A stretch of 64,000 nucleotides of DNA from Maratus speciosus. Taxonomy: Eukaryota > Arthropoda > Arachnida > Araneae > Salticidae. Below, one piece after another: positions 33,080 through 45,869 of this stretch (the stretch's first letter is position 1; each line of letters starts with the position of its first letter). The position numbers were made by a program, and so were the translations under genes. The stretch spans positions 345,923,087-345,987,086 of the forward strand of contig OZ010790.1 in NCBI GenBank assembly GCA_963932465.1, read 5' to 3'. Under the pieces are notes generated by a model. It was given only the letters and a program-made list of their open reading frames with translations. It was not told where the DNA came from and did not search any database.

Positions 33080-34630
33080 TTTAAATATAGATTTAAAATT
33101 ATAAGCTTAATCTCAAAGTCTCCATCTCAAAAGAGAAACAAACTTCAAATGGTACACCCAAACTTGGCTTCATATTTTAATTCTAGAGGAAATTTTAACA
33201 TTGAATACCAAACATGAAGCCATAAGATCATTAGAAGAGTAGATCTATGTCAAACCATACAGGAATTATGAAGGTATAAAGTTTTAACCTCTTAATGTTG
33301 AATTTATTGTCTGAGCGAAGGAAACGAAGAATAATACATGGCCAGAAATTTTCTATGGTCTCTGCTACAGAAAACAATAAAATCTTTCGTCAAGCATAAC
33401 TTAAAAAGTACTTGACAGGTTTTGTGCTAATTTTCACCGGAGGTACCTATGAAGATGATGACAAGAAATTTATTCTTCGATTTTCAATGTATTTTTTAAC
33501 CTCGTTAAAAGGCACAATTGCATAAAAATCTACGACCTCCTCGCACATGCGTTTAGCGGTTGTGACGCAGCTAGTGCACACACACAGCAAAGATAAAAGC
33601 TACTTATGAAGTGGAATGCTAGTGACAGTGCCTTGAAGCAAAGTACTGACACTTTCAATAGAACGAATGCTACGGCTGACAAAGTAAAGAAAGTATAGAT
33701 GAAACCCTGTGCTTTCATCGCTACGGAACTAAGACATAAAGCGTGTCTCTTGACGCACATAATATATCAGTTTCAAACAGGGCTCCAATTTGTATGTAAC
33801 CAATCAAAATCGTCAATTTGTCATTCTGTATTAGCATCCAACCAATCAAAATCGACAAAAATCGATGGTCAAACAAAACGTTCATCTGGTTATTAAGGTG
33901 ATTGCTAGTGTGTGACGTCAGTTGAAACTGATCTATTACACCCAGTTCCAAAAGTATTTGAAAACGAACTCCTGCAAGTTGGAATCTCTTGCTAATTCTG
34001 CTAGTGCTGTCCAATGTTCCTTTAGGATCTGCCATCAAATTCAACTGTGACTTGGAAATAAATTGAAACCCGAACATTAGAAATGGGTACATAAAGGCGG
34101 TACATACATCCTGCTCGAACTACTCTACTTCCTGATCACGACGAAATCCATGCTCCAAGGACACAATATCAATTTGATTAAACGGATATCTTGTTCTTGT
34201 AAAGCTGAATGTTTGCTATCCCAGAGCAGTTGAAAGAAATATAACCTGTGGTAATATTTCTTAAATAATTTCGTAAATATAACTGGCAGAATAACCTGTT
34301 CTGCACTGTGAAAAATTTGCGAGGAAGTAGCTTGTTGCAATACACTGCTTGAAAAAGAAGTTGTGGTGCAAACTGAAGTTGATTTCGAAAACTTTGAGGA
34401 CCTTGTAGAAGACGCAGATAACGATGATTTTAATGACTGTTCGTTTTTGGGGACATTTAATATTTTAAATGGATTAAATGTGATATAAAGAGTATGTTTT
34501 CAAAAGTAAAATTAATCTAATAAAGTCGGGCTCTTTAATAAAATGTAACTGTCACCTTTTCATTAATAAAACCTGTCGTAACTTTACAACAAGTGATCTT
34601 AGCGACTTTCGAATGGTGTCATTCGATTCA
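33080..34630. other. No confident feature
   Basis: AT-rich. A 123-codon minus-strand frame at 33721-34092 shows no recognisable domain. A short acidic plus-strand stretch (FENFEDLVEDADNDDFND, about 34385-34435) resembles the acidic tail seen in some transposases but is too short to assign. CCAATCAAAATCG occurs twice near 33802 and 33841. Confidence 0.35.
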
Positions 34631-34637
34631 GCATTAA

Positions 34638-35504
34638 GGAGACCTTTTACATTAGGAGACAAAAAAAGCCCTTTTTTTATGATTTTTCTGTAAGAAAACT
34701 GCATGATGGATCTTTTTGAAATTATAACAGTTTATTGTACATATCTTAAGGTATGCACAATTTTTTTTTATTAGATTTTGTTGCTTCTACTCTAAGTTAT
34801 AAACAAATATGTTCAACTGCTTTGGAAAATTTTGTCTGGACGGTGGGCATGATAGCGCCTTGTAGAATTATCTGAAACACAAAAATAAATTTTTTTCGTA
34901 AACTTCGTGAGCATAGCTTCTAGTTAATTTAAAGGAACCCATAAATTTATTTAAAAGATTTATGTAATGGCTGATTAAAAAAAAAAGAATTGTTAAATTT
35001 TTTTTCAATAATTTTAGTAAAAGCTTTAATTTATATCGAAGGCAATTAAATAGATTTTTTTTTAATTAAAGCTTATTTAATTGTCTTCGATATGAATTAA
35101 AGCTTTTAATAAAATTATTTAAAAAAATTATTAACAAATAAGAACGAATTTTTTTTAAATCAGCCATTACATAACTTTTAAAAATAAATTTATGGATTCC
35201 TTTAATTTAACCAGAAGCTATATACTCATGAAGTTTACTAAAAAAAAAAAAGTATTTTTTGTGTTTCAGATAATTCTACAAGGCGCTATCATGCCCACCG
35301 TCCAGACGAAATTTTCCAAAGCCGTTGAACATATTTGTTTATAACTTAGAGTAGAAGCAACAAAATCTAATAAAAAAATTCTTGTGTATACCTTGAGATA
35401 TGTACAATAAACTGTTAAAATTTCAAAAAAATCCATCCTGCAGCTTTCTTACAAAAAAATTATATAAAAGTGCTTTTGTTGGCCTCCTAATGTAGAAGGT
35501 CCCC
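34638..35504. mobile_element. 870-bp palindromic element flanked by TTAA
   Basis: Flanked by TTAA at 34634-34637 and 35505-35508. Arms of roughly 400 bp start GG(A/G)GACCTT.TACATTAGGAG and pair almost continuously to an AT-rich centre near 35070, including GACGGTGGGCATGATAGCGC and its complement. Non-coding. TTAA flanks suggest piggyBac-type mobilisation, but the terminal bases (GGRGACC) are not typical, so the class is uncertain. Confidence 0.7.
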
Positions 35505-35509
35505 TTAAA

Positions 35510-38300
35510 AAATAAATAGAAATGATAGACAACTGACCTAGTTCATAGAAGCTGAGTCTTTCAAAATTGCCCCACCCCCCTCTCCCACGTTATTTGCCGC
35601 CCAAAACGTAGTAAACATTTTTTTATTTGGGGACTTATCGGAACGCCATTCCTCGTGCCAAATCAAATTTATTCCCAAATTTTCATGAATGCACCCCAGT
35701 TGTCATTGTCAAGCCCTAAATACTCTATTGCTTAACAAAAAAGAATTTAGACTTTGAGAGTGTTTTGGACGCGATAAATATTTTGACATTGTTAGTTGAT
35801 CTGTTGCTGTGAAAAATATAGCAATTTAAAATAAAACTGCAATAAATATATGAAAGTTAAAGACATTGTTTTTCTAGATTTATTTTTGAATTTTTACCCT
35901 TCATCATGTTTTAATTTCTTTTTTAATTAGCACATATCTTTATTTTATTTATTTATTTATTTGACAAAATACGAGGAAAAAAACCTAATGTTGTATGCTG
36001 ATAGTTTTATTGCGCTAATTACCTCAAAGTCATGTCTTAAGTGACCGGCTGATTAACGAACTTCCTCAGTTATAGTTATGGACATAACACTTAAACGATA
36101 TTTTTTGACACGAAAATATAGATTAAATTCGTGTCCATGAACGCAAAAAAAATGCAAAATAGAATAAACAGAAATAATAAATTAGAATAACAAGGAAGTA
36201 AGTTTATCTTTAATCTTAGAGAAAGCGTATGAAATATCATATTAAAAGCGTATGAAATATGTAAAAATTGATTATTGAGTAATCAAGAAACTGTCAGTGG
36301 CAATAACGAACAGAAATAATTTTTTTTACTACTGAAAACCTCAGAGGTTCAAAAATTGCCAATGTCTGTTTATCGATATTACGTATCAAAATTTTATATA
36401 ACTGACCAAATTTCGAGTGTGTGGCAAAATTAAAATGATGCGGTAAAAACATCATTTGTTCAAAAAAAGCGAAGAAAAATGAGTGATTACTTTAACTAAA
36501 TTTAAAGTACGGTAATTTATTTGCATATTTCGTTGTCCTCAGTAATTTATTCTTTTGTATTAACCACTTCCCTTACCAATTTTTTTGAAAAAAAAAAAAA
36601 AAACTAAAAAAAATCATTATATTTTTTATTGCATTTTTAAATATAAGGAAATGAAGCAAACATAATATACAGGTTTTAAGTCGAATTTTTAATTTTTTTA
36701 CATATGTTAAAGCATTTAATTTTATCACTTTACTATCCCGACTGCTGACTATTTTTAATTCTTACTCGCATCACTTTCTCAAAACAAAAATCTTTCACAT
36801 ATACCTTGCCAACATGTGCAACAGAAATCCTTCTATACATAAAAAAAAAGTTTTGATTTGGAAATGGACCAATGAAAATCTGCGTAGATATTCCCGGCAG
36901 ATCGGCGTCCAATTTGAATGCTTAAGCATGGCCTTTCTTCGTTAATGTTAAAAAAACTGTTGCATACAAAAATATGAAAATCGGTAGTATTATAGAGAAA
37001 GGTTTGATAAACACGCTGATGCAGACAGTTTTCAAATTGAAGAATTATTTTAAGAGATATTTAATGCCAAAGTTGGACAAAATCGTTCCATTAAAAAAGT
37101 TTTATAGGAGCAAAAACTGTACATAGGAATTTAATCATTTTTAGATCATTTTATGCGTAAGAATTTGTCGGTGTGCGGACTGCATTTAGTTTTATAATTT
37201 GACTCATTTTTTGAGGTTTTATTTCTATTTTAAATTCAAATTTTCAGCATTTCGAGATATATTTTTTTGCACATTTTAGAAAATGGTATTAATTTAAACT
37301 GTTGTCAACTGTATAAACAGCGCAAACAATAATGTTTGCTTCAAATTAAAAATTTATTTTACACGTAACTATTATAAACAGAAAATATAAAAAGAAGCAG
37401 GAACTCATTGAAAATTACATCATAAAAACTATATTTACACTTGAATTTAAAAGAGAAGGAATATTGTAAAATAATAAATTCATTAACATGCGTTAGAAGT
37501 CTTAAATAGGAGAATTTACGTCACATTTACGTCACATTACACTTATTACGTAAAATGAACAAAAAATAATATTGCAAAACAGTTTAAATTTAAAAATTGC
37601 GCGAGACATTTCTTTGATATTTTAAGATGATCATAATATTTCATTTCTAACAAAAGTATTTTTACGTGAATATTAAAAAGAGAAAGAAAAGTTTGGTGAA
37701 AATTACGTCAGATTATAATTGTCAGATTCAAATTATAATTCAATATTCTGAAATCTTTTTAAAGCCGATCAAATTAGCGTGCTGTTAGAGTCTGCGGTGT
37801 CTGAACGGGAGTTGACGAGCGTAGCTCGTCATTCTATTCAAAGTATTCTACAATTTTTTTTTTTAGAAATAGTGATGCAAATACAATATAAATATAGTAG
37901 CCAGTGGCAATCGTGTAGGTCCGAGTTTACTTGGGACAATAATTAATTGCAATAGATAGGAACCCGGGATAATCAGGGGGAGCGGATAACAAATTGCCAC
38001 GAACTTGCTTCCAAACTATAATTACTAAATTAAAGGAAAAGTTTTTATTTTGGCACTAAGTTGGTAAACTACTTAATTTCGGTAAAACCGAATTCAATTT
38101 ATTCAACGAGAAAGAATATTTTACACTATTCAAATGCTTAAATCGTTTAATGCGGACTTCGGATAGTGCAGTCAAATAATGGCCTCCCTTGGAAATTCGC
38201 ACTAACGAGAATTCATTGTATGTATATAGCATTCAAATTACTTTGCTGCTAATGCGCAAGTCATTATGAATGTATGCTATTAAGTTGTATTATAATATAT
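35510..38300. other. AT-rich region without recognised gene
   Basis: Includes an (ATTT)n tract at about 35943-35962, A runs near 36590 and a GACGAGCGTAGCTCGTC hairpin at about 37815-37831. No splice-bounded exon or transposase motif was seen. Confidence 0.4.
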
Positions 38301-38309
38301 TTTCACTTT

Positions 38310-38690
38310 GAACTTCTAAAATTCTTTTTGAAACTTTAATTCTTATTGTGTGTGGGTAGTCTGGATTTTACTGTTCAAATTTTGTTCATCTTTTTTTTAT
38401 TTTTTGTTCGAGTCATTTAATAATTTGTTGGTCCTAATTTAAAATTCATAATGTTTGAATCGTATCTTAAAACTTAATTTATAATTTATATATTTAATAT
38501 AAATGATAATTTGTAATATTTTATAACGGTTATATATATATGTGTGTGTATATATATATATATATACACACATATATTCAATGACTTGAACAAAAAATGA
38601 ATAAAAAAGATGAACAAAATATAAACAGTGAAAACCAGACTACTCACACACAATAAGAATTAATGTTTCAAAAAGAGTTTTAGCATTTTT
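38310..38690. repeat. Foldback repeat with (TA)/(TG) core
   Basis: Left arm about 38310-38425 and right arm about 38572-38690 are inverted copies (TTATTGTGTGTGGGTAGTCTGG and complement; TTTGTTCATCTTTTTT). The core includes the self-complementary run TATATATGTGTGTG...CACACATATAT. The right arm runs directly into the reverse transcriptase fragment. Confidence 0.65.
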
Positions 38691-39017
38691 CAAGGTATCC
38701 CTATGGGGGGGGGGGGGGGAGTTTTAGTTCAATATTGGCCGACATGTATCAAGATATATACGAAAATAAAATTGAATTACATAAAGACATAATCAGTTTC
38801 AGATATATAGACGATGTTTTAATTATTGAGTTAAATGGGATAGGCCAACCATGATTCTAACTATTATCCAAAAAATTTAGAATTGAAACTTTCCGGCAAT
38901 CACAATAGTTATAATACAAATTATTTGGATGTAAATCTAAAATTACAAAACAAAAATTTAATTACATCGGTTTATGATAAAAGAGAAACTTTAACTTTAA
39001 AACAATTGCAATATTAA
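38688..39017 (+). pseudogene. Reverse transcriptase fragment (Penelope-like or related)
   Basis: Reads FQGIPMG, then a 15-base G run that throws the frame, then SFSSILADMY and FRYIDDVLII with the catalytic YIDD. A stop at about 38851 and another frameshift follow, then NYLDVNLKLQNKN and TSVYDKRE to a stop at 39017. QGxPMGS, YIDD and the later xLDVxxxxxxxxxxTSVY motif are the spacing seen in Penelope-like and related RTs that use a (F/Y)LDV block. The N-terminal RT motifs and any GIY-YIG endonuclease are absent. Confidence 0.6.
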
Positions 39018-39036
39018 ATTTCAAATCAAATGTCTA

Positions 39037-39409
39037 TACAGGGTGCAATATGTTATCTATCGCCGGCCTTTAATTTCTCAACCGTTGGTCCTAGACATAT
39101 AGTTCCAATTACAAAAACGTTTTGAATGAAGTAAATATTCATGCTGTGGCATTATTTAAAGTAAAAAATCACTTTTATAAAAATTACGAAATCTAACTTT
39201 TTATACGGTCCCCCAGTCCCTATAGTTATATTTAGCTAAAGTTTACACATATCATAACACATATAACACAAAAAGTTTGATATCTGTACTACAAAAACTG
39301 ACAGAGTTATAAAATTTCAAATTTTGAGAGTTTTGCACATGATTTTGTCTTTCATTGAGGGATCAGTTAAAAGAAGAATTTAAGTAATTCGAGATCAAAA
39401 TCGGGGTGC
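39037..39409. mobile_element. Terminal arm of the long-TIR transposon family seen at 1-1957
   Basis: Starts TACAGGGTGCAAT and shares CGTTGGTCCTAGACATATAG, TTTATACGGTCCC and TATAGTTATATTTAG with the right arm of the element at the window start. It is cut at 39411 by another TA-inserting element, and its other arm was not found to the right of 44667. Confidence 0.55.
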
Positions 39410-39566
39410 TATGTCCTTTTTACGGCGAAACCACCTTTAGCCAGTATCGCGAAATCGGAGTATCACCAAAGAAAGTTATTTCATCTAAAAATTTGAGCTC
39501 ACTTTTAGGGGTCGTATACAAAGCGAAGAATGAAATATTGAAATTAAACAGAAAAATAAACATCAA

Positions 39567-42500
39567 TCTATCTATATTATAAAGGACAAACATATCTGTG
39601 CGTAACGCATACGTCATTTTGCGAATAGCAACACTTTGAAATTTGAAATAAAATTTTGGTTTTGCAATTTTCTCTACTGCAAATTTTTAAACTTCTGCAC
39701 ATCGCACATTTAAAATTTTTATAAGTCGTATAAGGAAAAAAAATGCTCTTTTAAATACAATTTGTATGAAAGCTGGATCTAAATTTATTTTTGAGATATT
39801 AATTTTTTTGTAGTTTTTAATACCATTTTTCTTATAGTGGCAACAAAAGTACCTCATTTCTATTGAAAATAAATGGAAAATAGTCGAAAATAGGAGATAC
39901 TGTATCTTTTTGTTGCCATTTTCTCATAAAACCTGAAAAAAATTTGAAATTAAAATATGGGCTATGTCAAGAATATTGTCTATTATTCCATCATAATGAC
40001 GTCATATGCATACTTTTCTGTAGACGAAGTTTAAGACTTCATTGTAAAAGTGGATTGCTTTAGTGGATGCAAATGACGTCATTTTATAAAAAAAGCGTGT
40101 ATTTTAATTCTTAAACCTGAATTATGTTTTGTAGACGTGCGTCATTTTCACAGACCAGCTGCTTTGAAATTCTTCACAGGTGAAAATACTTCACTTTGAA
40201 AATAAGGTAATCGAAATCACACACTGATAAAACGCAATGTTTTGCAAATATTTAGAATGTCTTTATAAAAGAGAGGTGACATGCAAATAATAGCGATTTA
40301 TATTACAGAAATTGATGATTCAGAATTGATAAAAGTTCTTCATTTGTAGATGTGATCGCACTTTATCTGTTTTGTTTTTAAATATCCCCACTTTTATATT
40401 TTAATTTTGAAAGCATTTTATGAAATTTCTTCAAAATGTTGAAAATTAGATAGCTTTCATTATTGCAGACAAGAGAGAAATAATGAGGTATTTTTATCTT
40501 TATTTATGCTATTTTCTTATAAAAATTCAAAGTTATTGATAAAAATTGTTGTATAGGGTTTAGTGTCACAAAATCCCATTAGGAGCAGTATGTTATATTA
40601 GGGGCCTAATAACGGAAAATAACATACTGCTTTTGAAAACACGCATTTTCCCTCATAAAATTTCTATATTGTTTTTCCTTCTGCATGATGTGTACTCATA
40701 CTAAATTCCAGAATGCTTATTTAAGGTACTAGGCGATATATTAATACTAGGTGAAATGCTTATTTAAGAGAAGATGAAGTCATATTTAAAAGAAAACGAT
40801 AATTTTCTTAGATAAAACTAAACATTTTAACACAAATGCGTCTAAAAAACATAAATTACGGAAATTTTTACTCTTCAGAATTGAGATTAGAATCTCAAGT
40901 AAAGAGTGCGTCTGTTCACATAAAAGATGTTGCTGACAATTGTGACTTCAAGTTTTGAGTTAAAAGGATTTTTTAAATGATCAAACAAAATACAATTTTT
41001 TAAAAAATTATGAATATGGGTATGAGAAGTACGCATGCAAATTTTGAGAAGATGAAAATTGCTGTTTTTCATTCCGGAATACCAAGCATAAGAGCCTCAA
41101 TTGATAACTACATCCTAATAACTGATTTTTATTATATTTTACCGATTAAGTATCTATATTATAAAGAACAAACGTATCTGTGCGTAACGCTGACGTCATT
41201 TTGCGAATGGCAACACTTCACGATCAAATTTCGGTCTTGAAATTTTCGCTACTGCAATTTTTTAATCTTCTGACCATCGTACATTTTAAATTTTCGTTGC
41301 ATAGGAAAAAAAAATTATTTTCAAATGCAATTTGTTTAAAAACTGTATCTTAATTGATTGATGTATTATATTTTCTAAAATAATTTTTAAGCATTATTTT
41401 TTTAAGTTTATCTTATCACGTGCCGGTTTCAATACATAATAATAATAAACATTTTGCACATAAAGCAACAAACATTTTTCAGCATTTGACTCTGACTATT
41501 TTTACATAACGAAATTAATACTTCCTTTATAAACAAATAAAAGAATAATATTAAAAAAACCACCAGTCTAACATATTTGTGAAAGACAAATTAATGAAAT
41601 TAATACTTCTTTTATAAACAAATAAAAGAATAATATTGAAAAAACACAAATCTAAAATATTTGTAATCGTACAATTTAAATTTTTAGATCACCAAATACG
41701 ATTGTTTTTTTTCAAATGGAATTTCTTTGCAAAGTTCATCTCAGCTTACCGATTGTCTATGGTTTTAAAAACAATTTTAAAGCATGAAATATTTTTTTTT
41801 TTATCTTTATCGCACGGAGCTCGATTACGAAAGATTAATCCGTTTGCCCTTAAAACAAAATAAAGAGTTCATCATTTTCTTACGGCTAATGTACATTTTT
41901 TAAAAAACTTCCCTATGAATAAATAAGTAAAATAATATAAATAAAACGCAAATTTAACAGACATGTATAAGCTCTGAAATTATCAGAATATAAAAGGATG
42001 CCATAAGTAGCAAAATCTTGGTCAAATAACTCCTAGCATGCGGCTAATAAGAAAATATCGCTTTTAATAAATTTCAAAAATTTATTTGATTGTATAATTC
42101 GTATTTTCCATATAAAAAATGCCTTTTTACTGTAAGTGGGCAATCTAAAAAATTTATTGCATATAAAAAAAATATTAGTTTTCAATTAAAAAAAAAATGT
42201 TTTCACCAATATTTTTGAACCCGGGAAGCCCGGGTACGATCCCCTAGTATATATAAAAGCCGTTCTCTGTGTGTATGTCCTTTATACAAATCTTCAATTT
42301 TAGACCGATTTGCACGAAACTTCATGTACATACGTTTTAGAACATGGAAAAGATCACTGTCTACTTTAAAAAATCATCAGAACACTATTTATCCCTTTTT
42401 TCTACAGTCTTCCATAATTTAACATTATAGAAATATATCTTTTTAAATTTTCTAATTAAATCGTTTCTTTCCTGTTGCCAAACCCTAACAAATGACACAA

Positions 42501-43745
42501 TAATATGAAAAAAAAAATAACGATAGCGCGTTGCTATATTTTTGCATTTTTGAAATTGACGTCATTTTTAACAGAAAAGTCACATTTTTTATATATAAAA
42601 TAAATTTTATATATAAGAGCGGTAAAATGACGTAGCACCTTAATTTGAATGTTTGTTTTTTAATTAAAATATCTACTTTAATGCAAACAGTCAAATTTCA
42701 TGAAAACAATTTAGGAACAGAGGGGAAAAAAAGGCTCACATTCAATCAAATCTTTTCAACGTGTAGTCAAACTCACTACAGCTACTATAATCTGTTAAGT
42801 TCGTGTTTTATTTTATTTTTGGCGTTTTAATTTCGTTCCCAATTCAGTTATCGACGAATACTACACGAAAACAAGCAAATCCTAAATTATTTACAATGTC
42901 TTTGAGCAATTGAGTTAATATTTTGTAATTGGGTTGCAAGCATATTTAAAAAATATGCATGCTTGAAAACTACTTTAAAATCCATAAAAAAAATCTGTAA
43001 ACTGAGATAAACATTACAAACAAATCTTACCTGAAGTACTTTGTTTTCTATAAGACGTTGAAACAATCGAATGTGCGAGGTTTAGAAATTAAATTGCAGT
43101 AAAAGGGAAATTAATTGTTGTATTAGATTGTTGCCACCGAAAATATGATACCAGCGTTACTCATAGACATGTCTTTTCTTTATGCAATTGCATTAAGAGT
43201 AAACGAGTTCATTTTTCGTAATCGGGTTGCACGCACCTTTAAAAATACCCATGCTTGAAAATTACTGTAAAATCCATTAAAATCAGAAAATTGAGATAAA
43301 ATTTTCAAAAAAATTTCATTTGAAAGAACTTTTTTCTATTCGACATTGTAAAAATTGAAATTGTGTGATGTTTAGAAGTTAGAAATATTGCAGTAAAGGC
43401 ACAATTTATGGGCACTAACATAGTGTTTGTACTTTATATATGTACCATACAAACGAGAATTTCACAAAATGCTGCGCGATTTGGTGGAATTTTTTTTTTT
43501 TTTTCGTATTGTGAGGAAAATCACATATTTTTCTCTTACATAACTCGCATTCTGTTATTAAAGCTCAGGGATTTTACTGTGGTTGCGAGACAATAACGTC
43601 ATGTTTTCTGATTGCCTTTTTAACGATTTGTGGATGGGAATGCACAAGTTTCAGTTATTGTGATTGCCGTGTTACTTCGTTTTAATTTATTTTACCTGGA
43701 AGGCTCCTTATAATTGACACGGGCGAAGCCGGGTAGTTCTGCTAG
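39567..43745 (+). mobile_element. Helitron insertion (TC...CTAG between A and T)
   Basis: Begins TCTATCTATATTATAAAGG and ends with the hairpin CCGGGCGAAGCCGGG-type stem (here ACGGGCGAAGCCGGGT) followed by AGTTCTGCTAG. The host bases are A before and T after, and the interrupted TIR arm reads continuously if the insert is ignored. That is the canonical Helitron signature. No Rep/helicase coding region is visible, so it is non-autonomous. A second Helitron is nested inside, and the sequence after 42248 begins like the 5' end of a different Helitron, so the insert may be a chimera of two. Confidence 0.75.
41153..42247 (+). mobile_element. Nested non-autonomous Helitron
   Basis: Starts TCTATATTATAAAGAACAAA after an A and ends with the hairpin ACCCGGGAAGCCCGGGT, ACGATCCC and CTAG before a T. 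Its first 60 bases resemble the 5' end of the outer Helitron (CTGTGCGTAACG, GACGTCATTTTGCGAAT), so both belong to related subfamilies. Non-coding, with AT-rich internal copies of ACTTCTTTTATAAACAAATA near 41522 and 41605. Confidence 0.75.
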
Positions 43746-44510
43746 TTTATTATAATATCAGAAAACGGCCTAGAAAAAATGAATAAAAAAAACGCCGGAA
43801 TCTACTAGAGATACTGCTCAATGTGTTCTCCATTGGTGGCAATGCTCAATTGAATACGTGACAGTACTGCGTTCTGGACACGTTAGAGCATAGCAGGTGT
43901 GCAAACTGTGCGAAAATCAAAAGGATGATGCGACGTGGAAACCTCCACATCGCCCAGACAGTACGACAAGTGTAGTGCGGTATACGGGGAACCTAGATTG
44001 TTGGACCCATTTTCTACATTAGTACCTTAACGGGTGATCGTTACCTGCATCTGCTACAAAACACGGTACGTGACTGCTATGAAGAGTTGCTCTCCGACAT
44101 GCATGCCGGGTGTGGTTTCAACATGATGGGGCCCTCTTCGCATAAAATATCAAACGTCCGGGCGTATCTGGCCACCGAATTCGGTCAACAGATCCTTCGA
44201 TATGGTGGTCCGTTAAAGTGGCCACCGAGTTCACCTGACTTGACGCCCATGGACAACCTCTGGGATTACATCAAGGCATAAATCTATGTGACTAAGACTA
44301 CTTCTATGGTTTACATGAAACAGTGCATCATCCTTGATAGTCGCAGAGTTTGCACACCTGCTATGCTCTAATGTGTCCAGGACTCAATACTATCACGCCT
44401 TCCATTGTACATTGCCACCAATGGAGAACACTTTGAGTAGTGTCTCTAGTAGTTTCCGACGTTTTATGCATTCATTTTTTATAGTAGACCGTTTTCGATA
44501 TAATAATAAA
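43746..44510. repeat. Inverted repeat of the transposase 3' end
   Basis: 43746-43912 is the inverted counterpart of about 44345-44510, including TGTTCTCCATTGGTGGCAAT and the GTTTGCACACCTGCTATGCT words that form the C-terminal codons of the transposase. The left TIR therefore contains a copy of coding sequence from the right end. Confidence 0.7.
43997..44441 (+). pseudogene. IS630/Tc1/mariner-type transposase, C-terminal half
   Basis: Starts in frame just after a stop at 43994: IVGPIFYIS, then GDRYLHLLQNTV and the DDE-domain block WPPSSPDLTPMDNLWDYIKA, which carries the second and third catalytic positions' surroundings (the D of PDLTP..D and the N/D before LW). A stop at 44279 is followed by a frameshifted continuation with CTPAML and a final ATNGEHFE to about 44441. 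In the family these residues coordinate metal for strand transfer in the nucleus. The N-terminal HTH and first catalytic Asp are missing, so it is dead. Confidence 0.7.
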
Positions 44511-44669
44511 TTGATGTTTATTTTTCTGTTTAATTTCAATATTTCATTCTTCGCTTTGTATACGACCCCTAAAAATCAGCTCAAATGTTTAGATGAAATA
44601 ACCCTCTTTGGTGATACCCCGATTTGGCGATACCGGTTAAAGGTGGTTTCGCCGTAAAAAGGGCATAGC

Positions 44670-45865
44670 TTGTGAAAACTTGCAGGAACAGAAGTGAACT
44701 GACACCTTAACTCGAAGCATGTGATTTACGGAAAGTAAAGTGGAAATAGATCGCTTTTGAAATTGATTGATTTCGGTCGGTCAGTTTCATTTTGTTTAAT
44801 CTGGTTTTGATCATGTTTCTTTCGATTTTTCTGTATGGTCTCGACAGGCAAATCTGGATAATATTGCATGCATAAAAATAGTTTTAACCCTGCAATGCGT
44901 GTCATAAGCCACGCAGCCTGTCTCCATATTTAATTAGTTTGTTATTTGTCTTGTTTCTTACAGTTGATTTTGTTCAAGTTTAAGTTGGCTATGTTGTGTT
45001 TCTTACAGACAGTTCGTTATGTTAAAATATTTTATTGTCTGGTTTAGTTAATATTGTATTTCATTTAAAGTTTACAGTTTGTAGTGATGTTTGAAATTAC
45101 TTTTTGAATTTTTTAACTGTGTGTGTATATGTACATATATATATATATATATTATAAACTAATACAAATTATCATAAAGAATTGTGAATATATAAATTAT
45201 AAATGAATTTTTAAGCAAATTAAAAATGATGTATAATTCCTTTCTTCATAAAATTCTTTGAAACAGATCATCATAACAAGTGAGACAAGGAATTGAAAAT
45301 ATAGTAAACATTGGAAAAATGAAAAAATGTGTGGAACCAAGGCAGAATCCTCAGGTCCAAATTACCTTCAGTTCAACAAATAACATGCACGGTTTCATCC
45401 TTGCATGAGTCATAACGAGCTAAAACTTGCAAGATTTGCGCTATCGTACACAATAAATTCAGAAAAGATGCCAGAAATAACATAAGATAAAAAATGAAAT
45501 GAATTAAAAAGGATTGAAAACAGATGCATATTACCAACTGAAGATCCAAACAAGCCATCAATGGTACAGCATATTGAAAAAGTTATAAGAAATGATTTGC
45601 AAATGTTCCCAAAAACATTTAAGTAAAATACTATTAGTACAGCCATGGAGCTAAGATAAACAGTGTAATAAGGTTTTAATAGATTAAATACAATATTTTC
45701 ACTAATTGATCAGAAATATTGCTGCCTTATATTAGCACAGACGTAAAAAATCGTTTATCAAGTTCATCATTCTAAGAACAAATAAAGTCAATTTGTTTTC
45801 AAATTATTGACATAGACAGTGGAAATGAAAAAAAAAAAATTGAAAAGCAACTACCTGAAAATTCA
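44670..45865. other. No feature recognised
   Basis: AT-rich, with a (TA)n run near 45131-45152. No domain in any of the short frames. Confidence 0.4.
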
Positions 45866-45869
45866 GATG

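Larger units (their letters stand above)
39412..44665 (+). mobile_element. mariner-type transposon with long TIRs, interrupted by Helitrons
   Basis: Ends TG(T/C)CCTTTTTACGGCGAAAC, inverted, each flanked by TA (39410-39411, 44666-44667). The left arm (39412-39566) matches the complement of 44510-44665 closely (GTCGTATACAAAGCGAAGAA, AATGAAATATTGAAATTAAA). The left arm resumes at 43746 after the Helitron insertion and is then complementary to 44345-44510. A decayed IS630/Tc1/mariner-type transposase lies between. TIRs of over 300 bp are long for this class. Confidence 0.7.

Noticed and set aside
33721..34092. 123-codon minus-strand frame
   Set aside because: No recognisable motif or splice boundaries, overlapped by an equally plausible frame on the other strand.
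37815..37831. GACGAGCGTAGCTCGTC hairpin as a Helitron 3' end
   Set aside because: The hairpin is perfect but no CTRR follows at the expected distance and no TC start was found.
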